64,000 nucleotides of DNA, taken from contig NC_087083.1 in the NCBI RefSeq assembly GCF_026151205.1, positions 5,932,460 to 5,996,459 on the forward strand. Direction: 5' to 3'. The position numbers and the translations under genes were made by a program. Each line of letters starts with the position of its first letter. Position 1 is the first letter of the stretch. The notes under the pieces are model-generated. The model had not been told where the DNA came from. It did not search any database and saw nothing but the letters and a program-made list of their open reading frames with translations. Shown piece after piece: positions 1 through 10,268 of this stretch. The stretch is from Bolinopsis microptera. Its lineage: Eukaryota > Ctenophora > Tentaculata > Lobata > Bolinopsidae.

Positions 1-1
1 A

Positions 2-217
2 TCTAATGACTTTATATCAAGATCCACCAAAATTTGGAACACAATTGCACCTAAACTTAAGCTCTTTGACTACTCCTACAAGATTAGCCTTGCTAAAAGT
101 CGCCTGAAAAAGGCACTTCTAAAGCTGCAACATGCTTATAATGATTCGGCATGGACCACAAGCGATTATGACATAATGCAGCTGTCATTTGAAAACAATC
201 CCCTTCATCAAATTTAA
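2..217 (+). pseudogene. C-terminal end of a non-LTR retrotransposon reverse transcriptase
   Basis: An open frame enters from the window edge and ends at TAA 215-217. It encodes 71 residues with the usual tail of LINE ORF2 proteins: a K-I-W-N-T-I-A-P-K-L block followed by a basic helix (SRLKKALLKLQ). In this family the tail follows the RT and thumb region. The segment downstream to about 540 is AT-rich with an AATAAA-like end and is probably the 3' UTR. The 5' part lies outside the window, so whether the copy is intact cannot be judged. A host gene is unlikely because the KIWNTIAPKL-type motif is characteristic of these elements. Confidence 0.6.
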
Positions 218-1235
218 TCCAGTGATCTCGGCCCACAGGCTCCTCCTATTAAACAATTTTGATTTTGGTAAATGTGTGCTGACTCCACCACCTATGTATT
301 TAACCTAATATTTAGTGTATTACAGGTAGAAATTGACTTAGGTAGGTATTTTTCTCTTAGGTAGATATTAAGAATTTGGATAATTTCTTAATTGTATGAC
401 TATTTCCATTACTGAGACGTTTTTAATATTTAATTTAGGAGGGTTTTTGAAATTTTTATAGGACTGGTTCACAGAGTGAACAGATTCCAGATTTATATAT
501 TTTTAAACTGATATTTAATAAATGATTAAAAGAACAAATTTTAAAGTTGCCATTAGATCCAAAAATACACCCATTATGCTCACTTAAAAACAACTCTAAA
601 TCAGTAGGCTGTCACTCTATTAATGCACCACACCACTACCTCCACTGCACTAATAGTTATACAATAAATTCTACAATCCTAATTTTGTGTCGTAATGGAG
701 ACCGGTGTTCATACAAAACATTTACTAGGTTGCCGTTTGGTGTGAGCAATAGCGAACAGCACGCACACTCCTTTGCCCCGTCAACCTATATCTAATCTAT
801 TTAAAGAGTGACAACCATACTGCACATTGAATTAGGATTCCCTTAAATATCAAATTGATTTATTGTAAACTTGTTTAATCTGTAATAAATGGCATAAAAT
901 TGAAATTTTTGTTTAACTGAAATTTTTGTTTAACTGGCAACAACCGCTCAAAGTATGCACGTGCGAACGGTGAGAATTTTGCTCATTCGTGATTTCGAAC
1001 AAATTCTGCTTTACCACGACAGTTCAATGTCATTATATATGAATTTAATGGCAACTTGAATGATTATAATGTTTTATGTTCAGTCAGTGATAGACCGATA
1101 TGCTTACCTAAACACAAGGAAATGTTTTTAAAGGAAAAATTTCGAAATCGTTGAAACTTCCTCCTTATTAATGAAGACATCAGTTTATATTTCGACTTTA
1201 TAAAGTACACTGACATTATAATCAGAAAGAGATGA
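218..1235. other. Non-coding, AT-rich; probable LINE 3' UTR then unassigned
   Basis: The first ~320 bases look like the 3' UTR of the LINE tail. The rest carries only short chance ORFs without recognisable domains or splice-site support. A short direct duplication (gaaatttttgtttaactg, twice) lies near 902-936. No promoter or RNA gene is visible. Confidence 0.5.
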
Positions 1236-1717
1236 TATTTGGCCAAAACCCATAATTATGGGTACAGTGGACCACTGCCAGTGTCTCTCTTTCCCAAACA
1301 AAAGGAAATGATATTAATTTGATTGACCGTTCTCAAATGCAAAATGATACCGAGAATGAAATCGGTCGCTCGCTTTTCCCATTAATTTACAATTGTAATA
1401 GATTAAGAAGAACTACCCGAAGGCAGCTGTACTCAGCAATAAAGAATCAATAAACTTCAGCTAATTCACTAACTCATAGTACCACCCTTATCCCGAAATA
1501 CTAGGTATATCGACCCGAACGCAACCCAAAGGAATTTTTACAACATGTGATTGATTGTAAGCCGTGAATGAATGGGAAAAGCGAGCGACCGATTTCATTC
1601 TCGGTATCATTTTGCATTTGAGAACGGTCAATCAAATTAATATCATTTCCTTTTGTTTGGGAAAGAGAGACACTGGCAGCGGTCCACTCTACCCATGATT
1701 ATGGGTTTTGGTCAAAT
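1236..1717. mobile_element. Fold-back DNA element with ~148-bp inverted repeats
   Basis: Bases 1236-1383 and 1571-1717 are inverted copies of each other with few mismatches, separated by ~187 bp. Each outer end has TTTGRCCAAAACCCAT followed by a small palindrome (CCCATAATTATGGG in the left arm). No transposase is encoded, so it is a non-autonomous element. The target duplication is not clear, so the superfamily is not assigned. Confidence 0.75.
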
Positions 1718-1830
1718 TAGGTATAACAATTTTCGATACAAATGTTACATATAATGAAACTGCTTAGATTATTAGGTAAGTTAACTTATTTTATAAAATT
1801 GTATTATTCTAGATTATATTACAATGAAGC

Positions 1831-2497
1831 TTAACGGGTGATACTCGTAAAATTTATGTTCCAAATATTAAGACTGTTGACGAGTCCAACTCGGCGCGCG
1901 TCCTGGTAGGTTATAAACTTACAACAATGAAGCATACTTCTTCATAAGAGTATTAAACAAACTTTGCTTTGCATTAATCTTACTGCGCGGCGCTCAGCCT
2001 GTTATTCCGTTGAATCTCTATTTGGTTTATTGTTTATGAAAATAATTGCTCGGCATCCCCAGGTAACATTAATCAAAATTAAATTAGGAGCAACAAAACA
2101 TTTTTTACAGTGCTTTGTTTGGGGCAAAAAGGGACAATTTATTACTTCAATCTCAAATCAAGTAATATATTAGCAAATTCGAAGCTAGGTAATTAACTTA
2201 CAAATTCAAAATTATTTTTGATTATTAAAAAACTTGAAAACTGCAGTATTTTAATGAATTGGAGGACTTCGCCGCTTCAACGCGCCGCGCGAACTAGCAT
2301 TCTTGCTTCGTCGATCGTTGCTCTGCTTCGTAAAGCAACGATCTCAATGGGTTGACATCGTCAACCAATCATTAATGAATAAACACAAATTTTAAATTTT
2401 TATTGGACTAGTCCGGCGCGCGCTAACATTTCGAGAAGAAAGCGGCGCGCACGCTAAAGTGTACAGCGAAGAAATTTAAACGAGTAACATCCGTTAA
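1831..2497. mobile_element. TTAA-flanked non-autonomous DNA transposon (copy A)
   Basis: The element starts at TTAA-CGGGTGATACTCGT and ends at ACGAGTAACATCCG-TTAA, giving imperfect 14-bp terminal inverted repeats next to TTAA. A TTAA target is typical of piggyBac-type transposition, although the terminal bases are not the usual piggyBac ones. The left subterminal ~90 bp is shared with copies at 20066 and 30038, and the right end with 21565-21679. An 87-bp MITE (1980-2066) is nested inside. There is no coding capacity. Confidence 0.65.
1980..2066 (-). mobile_element. ~85-bp MITE, 8-bp target duplication CATTAATC
   Basis: Ends TTACTG...CAGGTAA are flanked on both sides by CATTAATC (1972-1979 and 2067-2074). 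Eight-bp duplications are typical of hAT-type insertion. The same family (TTACCTGGGG...GCCCAGTAA) recurs at 13212, 13699, 21086, 60417 and 61232. This copy lies inside the TTAA element, so it is the younger of the two. Confidence 0.8.
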
Positions 2498-2756
2498 CTA
2501 TAAATATTTTTAAATTTACGATCTCGGCCTCGAATTTTGATCGCTTGTTTGAATGAAAAGCTTAACAAAAGCTGGTAAATCAAAATGCAAAAGGCGCCAC
2601 GCAAAATCATTGGTGTGTATATGCCAAATAAAAATTAATTATCAAATACAAGCTAGTATAAGAGCTTAAAAATTAAAAAACAATGGTTCCTTCTATTTTG
2701 ATAAACCCCTTAACCCCCTCCCTCCCTTCCTCCATCCCTCCATCCCTCTCTCCAAC

Positions 2757-2987
2757 CTCCCTCCCTCCGGCCTCCCTCCCTCCCACCTCCGGCCTCCCTC
2801 CCTCCGGCCTCCCACCTCCGGCCTCCCTCCCTCCGGCCTCCCTCCCTCCGGCCTCCTTCCCTCCGGCCTCCCTCCCTCCGGCCTCCCTCCCTTCGGCCCC
2901 CTCCCTCCGGCCTCCCTCCCTCCGGCCTCCCTCCCTCCGGCCTCCCTCCCTCCGGCCTCCCTTCCTCCGGCCTCCCTCCCTCCGGCC
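2757..2987. repeat. Minisatellite of CTCCCTCCGGCC-type units
   Basis: Irregular 8-16-bp units combine CCTCCCTCC and GGCC. The tract leads directly into the pure CCCT tract, suggesting a common origin by slippage. ORFs across it are translations of the repeat. Confidence 0.9.
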
Positions 2988-3527
2988 TCCCTCCCTCCCT
3001 CCCTCCCTCCCTCCCTCCCTCCCTCCAAAACCCTCCCTCCCTCCCTCCCTCCCTCCCTCCCTCCCTCCCTCCCTCCCTCCCTCCCTCCCTCCCTCCCTCC
3101 CTCCCTCCCTCCCTCCCTCCCTCCCTCCCTCCCTCCCTCCCTCCCTCCCTCCCTCCCTCCCTCCCTCCCTCCCTCCCTCCCTCCCTCCCTCCCTCCCTCC
3201 CTCCCTCCCTCCCTCCCTCCCTCCCTCCCTCCCTCCCTCCCTCCCTCCCTCCCTCCCTCCCTCCCTCCCTCCCTCCCTCCCTCCCTCCCTCCCTCCCTCC
3301 CTCCCTCCCTCCCTCCCTCCCTCCCTCCCTCCCTCCCTCCCTCCCTCCCTCCCTCCCTCCCTCCCTCCCTCCCTCCCTCCCTCCCTCCCTCCCTCCCTCC
3401 CTCCCTCCCTCCCTCCCTCCCTCCCTCCCTCCCTCCCTCCCTCCCTCCCTCCCTCCCTCCCTCCCTCCCTCCCTCCCTCCCTCCCTCCCTCCCTCCCTCC
3501 CTCCCTCCCTCCCTCCCTCCCTCCCTC
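2988..3527. repeat. (CCCT)n tetranucleotide tract of ~540 bp
   Basis: Almost uninterrupted CCCT repeats with one AAAA interruption near 3027. The strand is all pyrimidine and its complement is (AGGG)n, so the tract could form triplex or G-quadruplex structures. The length may be imprecise because such tracts are hard to assemble. Long ORFs on both strands (Pro-Ser-Leu or Gly-Arg-Glu repeats) are artefacts. Confidence 0.97.
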
Positions 3528-3712
3528 ATCTGACAAATATCGCGAAAACTTAAAGTTTTGTATACTCCAACAGCCAGAATGAATGACTCAACAAACAAAA
3601 TTAATTTGTATCACAACGGGAAAAGTCCCGTCATCCTTTTACAAACACTATTTTCTTTAATGTAATAGCAAGACATGTATTGTAAAAAAATACACTCTAG
3701 TAAAAGCCACAC

Positions 3713-4521
3713 TCATCTCACTGATTTGTCTTCACATTTCAGTATGAATTGTCCCTCCTTTGATGAAGTGGTGCTTGTTTGGCTCAGCGTTTTTCTTCTT
3801 ACGCAATGCGCAAGTTTTGAACAAGAAGTCTTCAAAGAGCGGTCTGGACAAATGAAGACTGAGCTGAACTTCTCTGATTGTCGCAGCTTTCGAGCTTGAT
3901 ACTGAGTATTTGATAGGCTGTACTTGATCTGGACAGAGTAACCTTGACTAGTTGACTGGCCGAGTAGTTTTCTCCTTCGACTTGCCAACTCTATACTGAG
4001 CTCCATTGCTGGTTTCAGTCCTATCTCCTCAAATATGTCTCCGACAGTTCTGTTCAAGTCTTTACAGTTACTGGAATCTTCAGGTTAACCAAAAATCATG
4101 ATGCTCTTGCTCCGGTCTTCTGCTTGCACCACAGACTTAGCGTCTTCCTTCAAAGTCTTGGGGGTAACTGCACTTTCAGGTTGACAAACCATGACGTTTT
4201 TCTGAACTGCATCGCTGTACGATTTAAACTGACTTTCTACCGTGTCTTTAACGACGGTCTGCACTGCCCGCAACTGTTTCTGGAACTGTTTTTCTTTGCA
4301 GTAAATTATTAATTCCTGAGCGCTGATAACCAATTTCGTTATCCTTTAAATTTAATTACCTTTTAAGCAAAACATTTTCGTACAACTACAATTATACAGA
4401 AGTCATGTCAACTGGTGGCGGTGCTTCACAAATCACAACCGAACTGATTCATCATTTTTGCTATCCAATCCTCAGCTTTAAACATAATACTGTCAATCTC
4501 CGTGTCGTCCACAGCTGACAT
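3713..4521 (-). pseudogene. Broken LINE ORF1-like protein (coiled coil plus RRM-like region)
   Basis: Read on the minus strand, an ATG at 4521 opens a 31-residue piece. After a gap, a frame from 4333 to 3713 carries a coiled-coil-like stretch (SYSDAVQKN), an IMIFG strand, an F-E-E-I-G-L block, a T-L-S-N-like block and S-V-F-I-C-P-D-R-S. That order is known from ORF1 proteins of CR1/L2-type LINEs. One in-frame TAA at ~4086 stands where a leucine (TTA) would keep the frame (IMIFG-L-PEDS), and the N-terminal piece is separated by a stop. A basic zinc-knuckle end is not seen. I read it as a decayed retrotransposon fragment, not a host gene. Confidence 0.6.
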
Positions 4522-5895
4522 GATGTAAGGCTAAGTTACAAGGCGAGAGGCACAAAATCTCGCCGTTTAAAAAATAGAGATAAGACAGCAGATAAGAGAG
4601 CGAATTAAACAAACGTATGCTATTAGTGTAGGGCTTCGTTTTGTTTCGTTTGCTAAATTAATACTAACTCCATTTTTCTTGTTGCGATTCATTTCGTTAT
4701 GAGCCTATTTTGCCTGTTTTTGATTTTTTTTACGGAACTTTGATTGTACTTGTAGGAAATTAAAACTTATCTAATTTACAAATTTGAACGATCGTTAGCG
4801 ACGGAGATATGATTATGATCAATGATATGACACAGACTAAACTCCTCAGCGCAGGCCACTCGATTGATTACTATTAGTAATACCTTTTCTCGTACAATAG
4901 CACTGTCAATGGCTCTTTTACATATTACTTAATCCAAATGCTGACCATTTCAGACCCCTACCCCTGCATCCCCTCCAGTAAGCCTTTTCAACCCCCTCTA
5001 GAGTCTACATCTAGGCCGGATTACGTAATATGCGAACTATTCCTATCTAAAGTCTAAACGGAAACCCATGATACACCATGCCAGAACTTTTGATGAAATT
5101 AGTTAATAATTTGAACGGATAAAAGACAAGGAAGCGCTTAAGTTATTCCGTTATACTAAAGTACATAGTAACGGGCAATTAACCCATAACGAATAAAAAG
5201 GAGTGCTGTAACTATGGAAATAACAAAACACATGCTGACCGAGCATGGCTCACAAAATTCTTATTTCATTGTTAAAGGTTGGTCCAATCTTCGGTTCCAA
5301 TGTTCCAGCTGTTTACAGTTAATATCAGCTCTTCGCTGTCTTTAATTAGTTGTGATTGGTTTAATTTATAAAGTAAATCACTTCAATGTAAGCCAAGCTG
5401 GTTGTATATGTGAATTGATTCTTAGAAACTGATTACGTTCACTATTTTTTAAAACTTCTCTATTTCCCTTAAATAAATCACCATGGTTACTAGTACTACC
5501 TGCTAGTCGTTAAATTCATTCTTTTGCTGTCAGTGTACAATAACCGTGAGCCATGGTTTCTCATATCGCCGGACGATTTTAAATAGTTTTTTTCTTGAAT
5601 CGTGTCAGTGACAAACAAAACATTAGGGATTTGAAAATGAAAAGCACTCTCTTTCATTTTCAAATTCCTGATATTCAGATCCTGATCAACAGCTCGTGAC
5701 ATATTTAGAAATAGAGTTAGGGTGGAGTTGACATGACAACTGTACTATAATACTATACTAGTACTATACTTACTATAGCTGTAGATTAAGAAGTAAACCC
5801 ATATCTTATGATGCGTGTTACAACTTTACAACATCTAAATTTCATGCATTTGGCACGTTTTAATGGCAAGTTATCTGTTATACAGTGCAAGCTAG
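4522..5895. other. Unassigned non-coding sequence
   Basis: AT-rich sequence with only short chance ORFs and no domain, splice pattern or long repeat that I can recognise. Confidence 0.5.
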
Positions 5896-5992
5896 CAGTG
5901 GCGTAACGTTGCCTGTTGGCCCCCTTCTAAGATGCCCCCCCCCCCCCCCCCCCCCCGCACAGCGAGGTCAGCGGGGACCTTCGTTACGCCAC
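5896..5992. mobile_element. Short hAT-like MITE with CAGTGGCGTAACG ends
   Basis: The left end CAGTGGCGTAACG and the right end CGTTACGCCACTA are inverted copies. The same terminus occurs at 31232-31560, where an 8-bp duplication is clear, and as a half element at ~6354-6368. The interior holds a C-run (about 5935-5956). No matching target duplication is seen here. Confidence 0.55.
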
Positions 5993-6007
5993 TACATCTG
6001 CTATAGT

Positions 6008-6104
6008 GTACAATAACACGTGACCCGGTAACATGTGTACAATAACACGTGACCCGGTAACATGTGTACAATAACACGTGACCCGGTAACATGTGTACAA
6101 TAAC
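6008..6104. repeat. 29-bp tandem repeat, about 3.3 copies, with CACGTG
   Basis: The unit (ACACGTGACCCGGTAACATG plus 9 bases) is repeated nearly perfectly. The last copy changes to ACAGGTAAGTG, which resembles a splice donor. It lies ~410 bp upstream of the first LU-domain gene and could be within its 5' region. Confidence 0.9.
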
Positions 6105-6519
6105 AGGTAAGTGTAATTCCTAGACTCCATCTTCATACGATAACATCACGCAGCTAATACCTATCATAAAGCCATTGCGTTTCCTAGCAACCTATATAAC
6201 TGTTTTACTGTGGTTTGTCTACACTCTACAACTATATGTTCAGTTAGCTGCTAGATCGGTGCTTTTTACACTTACTACTGATATGATTTCACGTCCCTTT
6301 TCTTTGCTTTTTACACTTACTACTGGTATGGTTTCACGTCCCTGTCAACATGCAATGTTACGCCACTGATCGCAATACACTTTCCCATTGCAATTGTCAC
6401 TGCTCTGTTGTGCCACAGTATTTTTCCTGAAAATATAATATGATATTCCATTGAAATACCTAAGTTTTGTATCTTTACACTATTATTAAACTTACCTTTA
6501 ATACCAATTCTTACAGAAA

Positions 6520-7389
6520 ATGGTCAGATCTCTGTTACTACTAGCTGGTTTAGTGGCACTGAGCTATGGGTTAACCTGTAAAAAATGCTCCAGTACAATT
6601 TTGAAAATGCAAGGGTTCACGATTGGCGAAGGTCCTTCAGCTGAGGATCTTACGTGCGTCACGAAAACATGCGCATCTGATGAAGATGTTTGCACTTACG
6701 GATACGCTACAATGGGCTTTAAAGGTCCTTTCTCTTTAACTGGAGAGGCAAATGCATTGGAGATAGAGATGGAAATCCTCATGGACTGGTTCAAAGATTG
6801 TGGAAAGAAAGCTGAATCTGATTGTAACCATGTAAAAAATATGATGACTATGCTAAATACTGATGACGATAGCAAAATATCTGTATCCAAGTGTGACATC
6901 AAATCCTGTGAAACAGATGATTGTAACGACAAAAAAATCACAGAGATAAACCCAGACCCTCTGAAAGAGATTTCCTGCTACACCTGCAGGAAGAGCACTG
7001 TTAACGGAGGACCCAACCCTGACGTAAACGATCCAGACCAACCTGAGTGCTCGGAGACCTACAAAAAGAAATGCCCTCTGGGAACAGAATTCTGCTTGTC
7101 AGGAAACATGGAATTGACCGTAGGGGAAGAGAAAATGGATTTGGAATATTTGAAAGATTGCGGCAGTGGTCCTTTTAGGAGTTGTGATGCATTTGAGGAA
7201 ACGATAAAGCAATCTGCATCATTCTCTGCTGAGGCAGCCTCCATGAAGATGAATGCTTGTAACATTAAGACATGTGATGGAGATCTCTGCAACACCATGG
7301 CTGCTGATGAGGTTAAAGGTTACAGCAGTGGAACAACTCAAGTTCTGAGTTGCTTATTGGCTTACTTACTCGTCTACTTCTGGGTTTAG
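6520..7389 (+). CDS. Secreted two-domain Ly6/uPAR (LU, three-finger) protein, GPI-anchored, paralogue 1
   Basis: The 289-residue protein is encoded in one exon. Residues 1-17 form a signal peptide (MVRSLLLLAGLVALSYG). Two LU-like domains follow, each with ten cysteines in the same order: C20, 23, 46, 51, 58, 94, 102, 125, 130, 135 and C153, 156, 177, 185, 192, 214, 222, 247, 252, 257. Both end in Cys-Asn (135-136, 257-258), the hallmark of the fold. The C-terminus has a small-residue site (S269-S270-G271) and then a hydrophobic tail with no cytoplasmic part, as in GPI-anchored proteins. The domains (~105-115 residues) are longer than the usual 70-90, with acidic loops. The ATG follows a TTACAG acceptor-like site by three bases, so a leader is probably spliced on. 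Ligand and role are unknown; family members act in receptor modulation, adhesion or toxin-like binding. Confidence 0.9.
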   Translation: MVRSLLLLAGLVALSYGLTCKKCSSTILKMQGFTIGEGPSAEDLTCVTKTCASDEDVCTYGYATMGFKGPFSLTGEANALEIEMEILMDWFKDCGKKAESDCNHVKNMMTMLNTDDDSKISVSKCDIKSCETDDCNDKKITEINPDPLKEISCYTCRKSTVNGGPNPDVNDPDQPECSETYKKKCPLGTEFCLSGNMELTVGEEKMDLEYLKDCGSGPFRSCDAFEETIKQSASFSAEAASMKMNACNIKTCDGDLCNTMAADEVKGYSSGTTQVLSCLLAYLLVYFWV

Positions 7390-8011
7390 AGATTATAGCT
7401 TCTACAAAGTGCAGACTTCAGTAGAGGTTTAGAGACTTTAGCTTCTTTAACTGTCCGTACATAGCAAAGACTTCACCTTATTAATAGTTAATATTGATAC
7501 GTCATTTTACTATTTGATGAGCAAATAATTTGCGTAGACTTAGAGTAAGAGCTCACGCCACTTCAATGTTTTTGATCTGAGAAAGATCTTGCTATACTTA
7601 TTTCAATATACATAATACATATTATAGTGATTCGATTTATTGTTGCTAGTTTTTACTAATACTTATGAGAAAACAAATAGCTAGATCTTTAAGATAACCT
7701 TCTTTTTTGCTTGTATATAATTAGTTTGTGGATGCTATATATTGCTTTATTTTTTGTTTATACGCTGGTTCAAAAATACAATTTGAAGATTAAAAAATCT
7801 TTCATTATGTCTCAACTATTTGTACAAAATTCACAAAATCTTAAGATTTCTTTTTCAAAAATCAAATCTGTCGCCCTACTAAGGGCCGGACTTACTTTAT
7901 AGTTGTCCTAATTAGGGCCGGCCAACATATGGTCGATATAAAGATTCACACAGATCGCACCTTAAATAATCCTCCAGCGACTTCAAGGCCTTAAACATAA
8001 TAATACATACA
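7390..8011. other. 3' flank of LU paralogue 1
   Basis: AT-rich sequence probably containing the 3' UTR; no canonical AATAAA is seen close to the stop. Two AAGGGCCGG motifs near 7880 and 7912 form a short direct repeat. Confidence 0.4.
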
Positions 8012-8097
8012 TTATCGCGGAGTTTCGGGAAAAGTAAACATCCGCAGTAAATCGGGATTCGTGGTAAATCGGGGAGCGATAAATCAGGGTCTTACTG
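8012..8097 (-). mobile_element. Pogo/Tigger-like MITE fragment
   Basis: Read on the minus strand, it begins TACAGTAAGACCCTGATTTA, matching the CAGTARAACCYCG-type terminus of pogo/Tigger elements with a TA flank. Related copies lie at 12413 and ~19755. Only one end is convincing. Confidence 0.5.
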
Positions 8098-8594
8098 TAT
8101 ATAAAATCCCAAAGAGAAACTATATAACATCTATTATCAGAATCGCGTCAGACTATGACAACTCTAGCTATAAGTATATTTGGAGCACGTTAATAATTAT
8201 TGAGTCACTTTTTGTTATGGTATTGCCATTGGTAATATTATCGTATTAATAATGGTCAAATTGTTGTATTCAAGTATTTATATTTTCTCGATATCTAAAA
8301 TATCATCATTAAATAAAGTAGTATTTCTGAACGATATTGGTCGATAAGAGAAAGTCGACAAACTCAAAGATCAAAATAAAATTATGTCCTTAAAATCATA
8401 GCTCGTCTTGCACGAGCAATCTGTACCCTGCATAGTTTATATTTATTCAAAATTAGCTGAGGAATTCGTTGGCCAATCATAACTAATCAGACACCGGTCA
8501 GACCTGATATATGTTCAAAAATTTTTTAATTACCCTCATGGTCAGACTCGAAGCTTGTTTAAAGATTTGCGTCCTAACTTTCAGTGCAGCTCAG

Positions 8595-8616
8595 AATTGA
8601 CAGAATTCTGTCAATT
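8595..8616. repeat. Perfect 22-bp palindrome
   Basis: AATTGACAGAA is followed directly by its reverse complement, with no spacer. It is one of several such palindromes in the window. Confidence 0.95.
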
Positions 8617-8897
8617 GCAAGTGAGAGTAGCATGGGTGTTTCCCGGTAACCAACTGCTGAACTGATGAGCATTGTGCAGTGTAATTGACCCATCATAAAT
8701 CTCTTAATTTATTCATTACCGTTTCGGGAAACACAATGGTTTTTTAAAGCTATAAAGCTATAAAGTTTATTGTGTGAAAAGTGTTCATAAAGTGTTTATA
8801 AATGTATAGTGTTTATAAAGTGTACTTTATATTATAGTTCTTGAGCGACGGAACAACTTGTGGCTATTTAACGCAATTATAATAACAAAGGTCTCAC

Positions 8898-9021
8898 CAT
8901 TATATAGAAGAGAGCAGCATCAACACAGTTGTAAACTCGGTTGACTAAAGAAAATATTTCTGAGGTGTGACTGTTAGCACTGTGCACTGCACATTGTTGA
9001 TGTTCAGCTCGACAAAATAAA
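8898..9021 (+). promoter_or_regulatory. Candidate TATA promoter and non-coding first exon for LU paralogue 2
   Basis: A TATA-like ATTATATAGA (~8898-8907) is followed ~25 bp later by a possible start (ATCAACACAG). A good donor, AAAG|GTGAGTGG, lies at 9014-9021. An acceptor (TTTTACAG) lies just before the ATG at 11055, so this could be a 5' UTR exon with a ~2-kb intron. This is inference from motifs only; spliced-leader addition is an alternative. Confidence 0.3.
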
Positions 9022-9190
9022 GGTGAGTGGAAATTATTTTTTAGGACCTAAAAAGACTCCTCCAGATCCTGTCTTAACCTTCTTAAATTGGACATAATAC
9101 TCTCTATAGCTGAAGTAGCTAAATCTTTGATACGTCAGAATAGAACCTAGGTAAGACCTCCTTCCTCCAGCTCGCCATCTTCGATATTCA

Positions 9191-9245
9191 ATTGAACAAC
9201 CTCGATTTGCATGAATATTATTCATGCAAATCGAGGTTGTTCAAT
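9191..9245. repeat. Perfect 55-bp palindrome containing two POU octamers
   Basis: Two 27-bp perfect arms flank one central base. Each arm carries ATTTGCAT or its complement ATGCAAAT, the consensus octamer of POU-domain factors. The sequence next to it is not repeated. Confidence 0.95.
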
Positions 9246-10085
9246 GGGTGTAGGTTGTTCAGTTCTACAATATACCGTTAGAAATTATTTCGTAGGCCCT
9301 AAAATGACTTGACACACGCTGCAACCCCAAACCCCTTTTGATCGCGCGCGAAGAGGCCATGCACGAAAGTATACAAGTACAGCGTGTAGCAAAAATGACA
9401 TATCCAGATCAAGAAAACAACAAAATTTTGTTTCAAGAAAACAACAAATTTTTATTTAAATCAATTAAAGCAACAATTTGAAAAACTTTAAAGTTCTTCT
9501 ATTACCATAGAATATACTACGGGTATGGTGACTTGGGCTATTGAGTTGTTATTGTTAAGTAGATTAAGATTAGTAAACATGCACTTGCATTGTATTCATA
9601 AAAACTAGAAATTAGGCTTCACGGTAAAATGGAGAAGCAGGCTCAGGCTGATCTTGGAGAGAGCAGACCGTAAAGTTTACGCACCCACCAGGGCTACCTA
9701 CCTACCCCAGTTGTTCTTTTTGGTTTATCAGCTTGTATTTTTATATTTATGGACCCCAAGTCACCACACTAAGAAGAAGTATGTAAAAAAAATAAGTTAA
9801 GTTAATGTCATCATATCAGTTTAAAACAGTAAAAGTTAAGTTGAGGATTGAATTTCCTAGTTAATTTAATGGTTCAAACGGCTGGGAATATAATAATGTT
9901 GGTATTTGTATCTGCTGCAGCAATAATATCGATATGTCATTTGTCTAGAAAATCTTCGCCACTTCAATATATATTGGGTCGGCAATTTGGTGAGTGAGTG
10001 ATGAACTGGTTTGGTCTGTGACTGAGTGAGGGGCGATGTGAAAGTTGTGGTATGTCTAGGTATTATTATTGTTGATGGATTGGGA
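9246..10085. other. Unassigned; partly LINE 3' UTR on the minus strand
   Basis: The right part is probably the 3' UTR of the LINE tail that ends at 10086 on the minus strand. Nothing else is recognisable. Confidence 0.35.
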
Positions 10086-10268
10086 TCATAGGATGATATT
10101 TTTACAGCGCAATTTAACCAAAGATACAGACGTAGTGAGAATTTCCCCATTCTCATTTAGAATCCGTTTATGTATGGTATTCCACAATTTGGAGGCTATG
10201 TTAAGAAACGTGTTGGTTTTTCTTGGGAGGATTATGACATTGCTTGTATCACGTCGCGTTTTGATCAA
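10086..10268 (-). pseudogene. LINE reverse-transcriptase C-terminal remnant
   Basis: The frame holds the same tail signature as the window-start LINE: an F-L-N-I-A-S-K-L-W-N-T-I block followed by S-L-V-K-L-R-C-K-N. In LINE proteins this lies at the very C-terminus of ORF2. No upstream RT motifs remain, so it is a short relic. Confidence 0.5.

Noticed and set aside
1831-1925. Hammerhead or other self-cleaving ribozyme
   Set aside because: Short-loop hairpins are present, but the CUGAUGA and GAAA core is not found on either strand.
2673-3598. Long ORFs of ~300 residues on both strands (Gly-Arg-Glu or Pro-Ser-Leu repeats)
   Set aside because: They are translations of the CCCT repeat and end where the repeat ends.
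5896-6368. A larger hAT element ending at the second GTTACGCCACTG
   Set aside because: The flanking octamers do not match, so the right-hand terminus at 6368 may belong to another copy.
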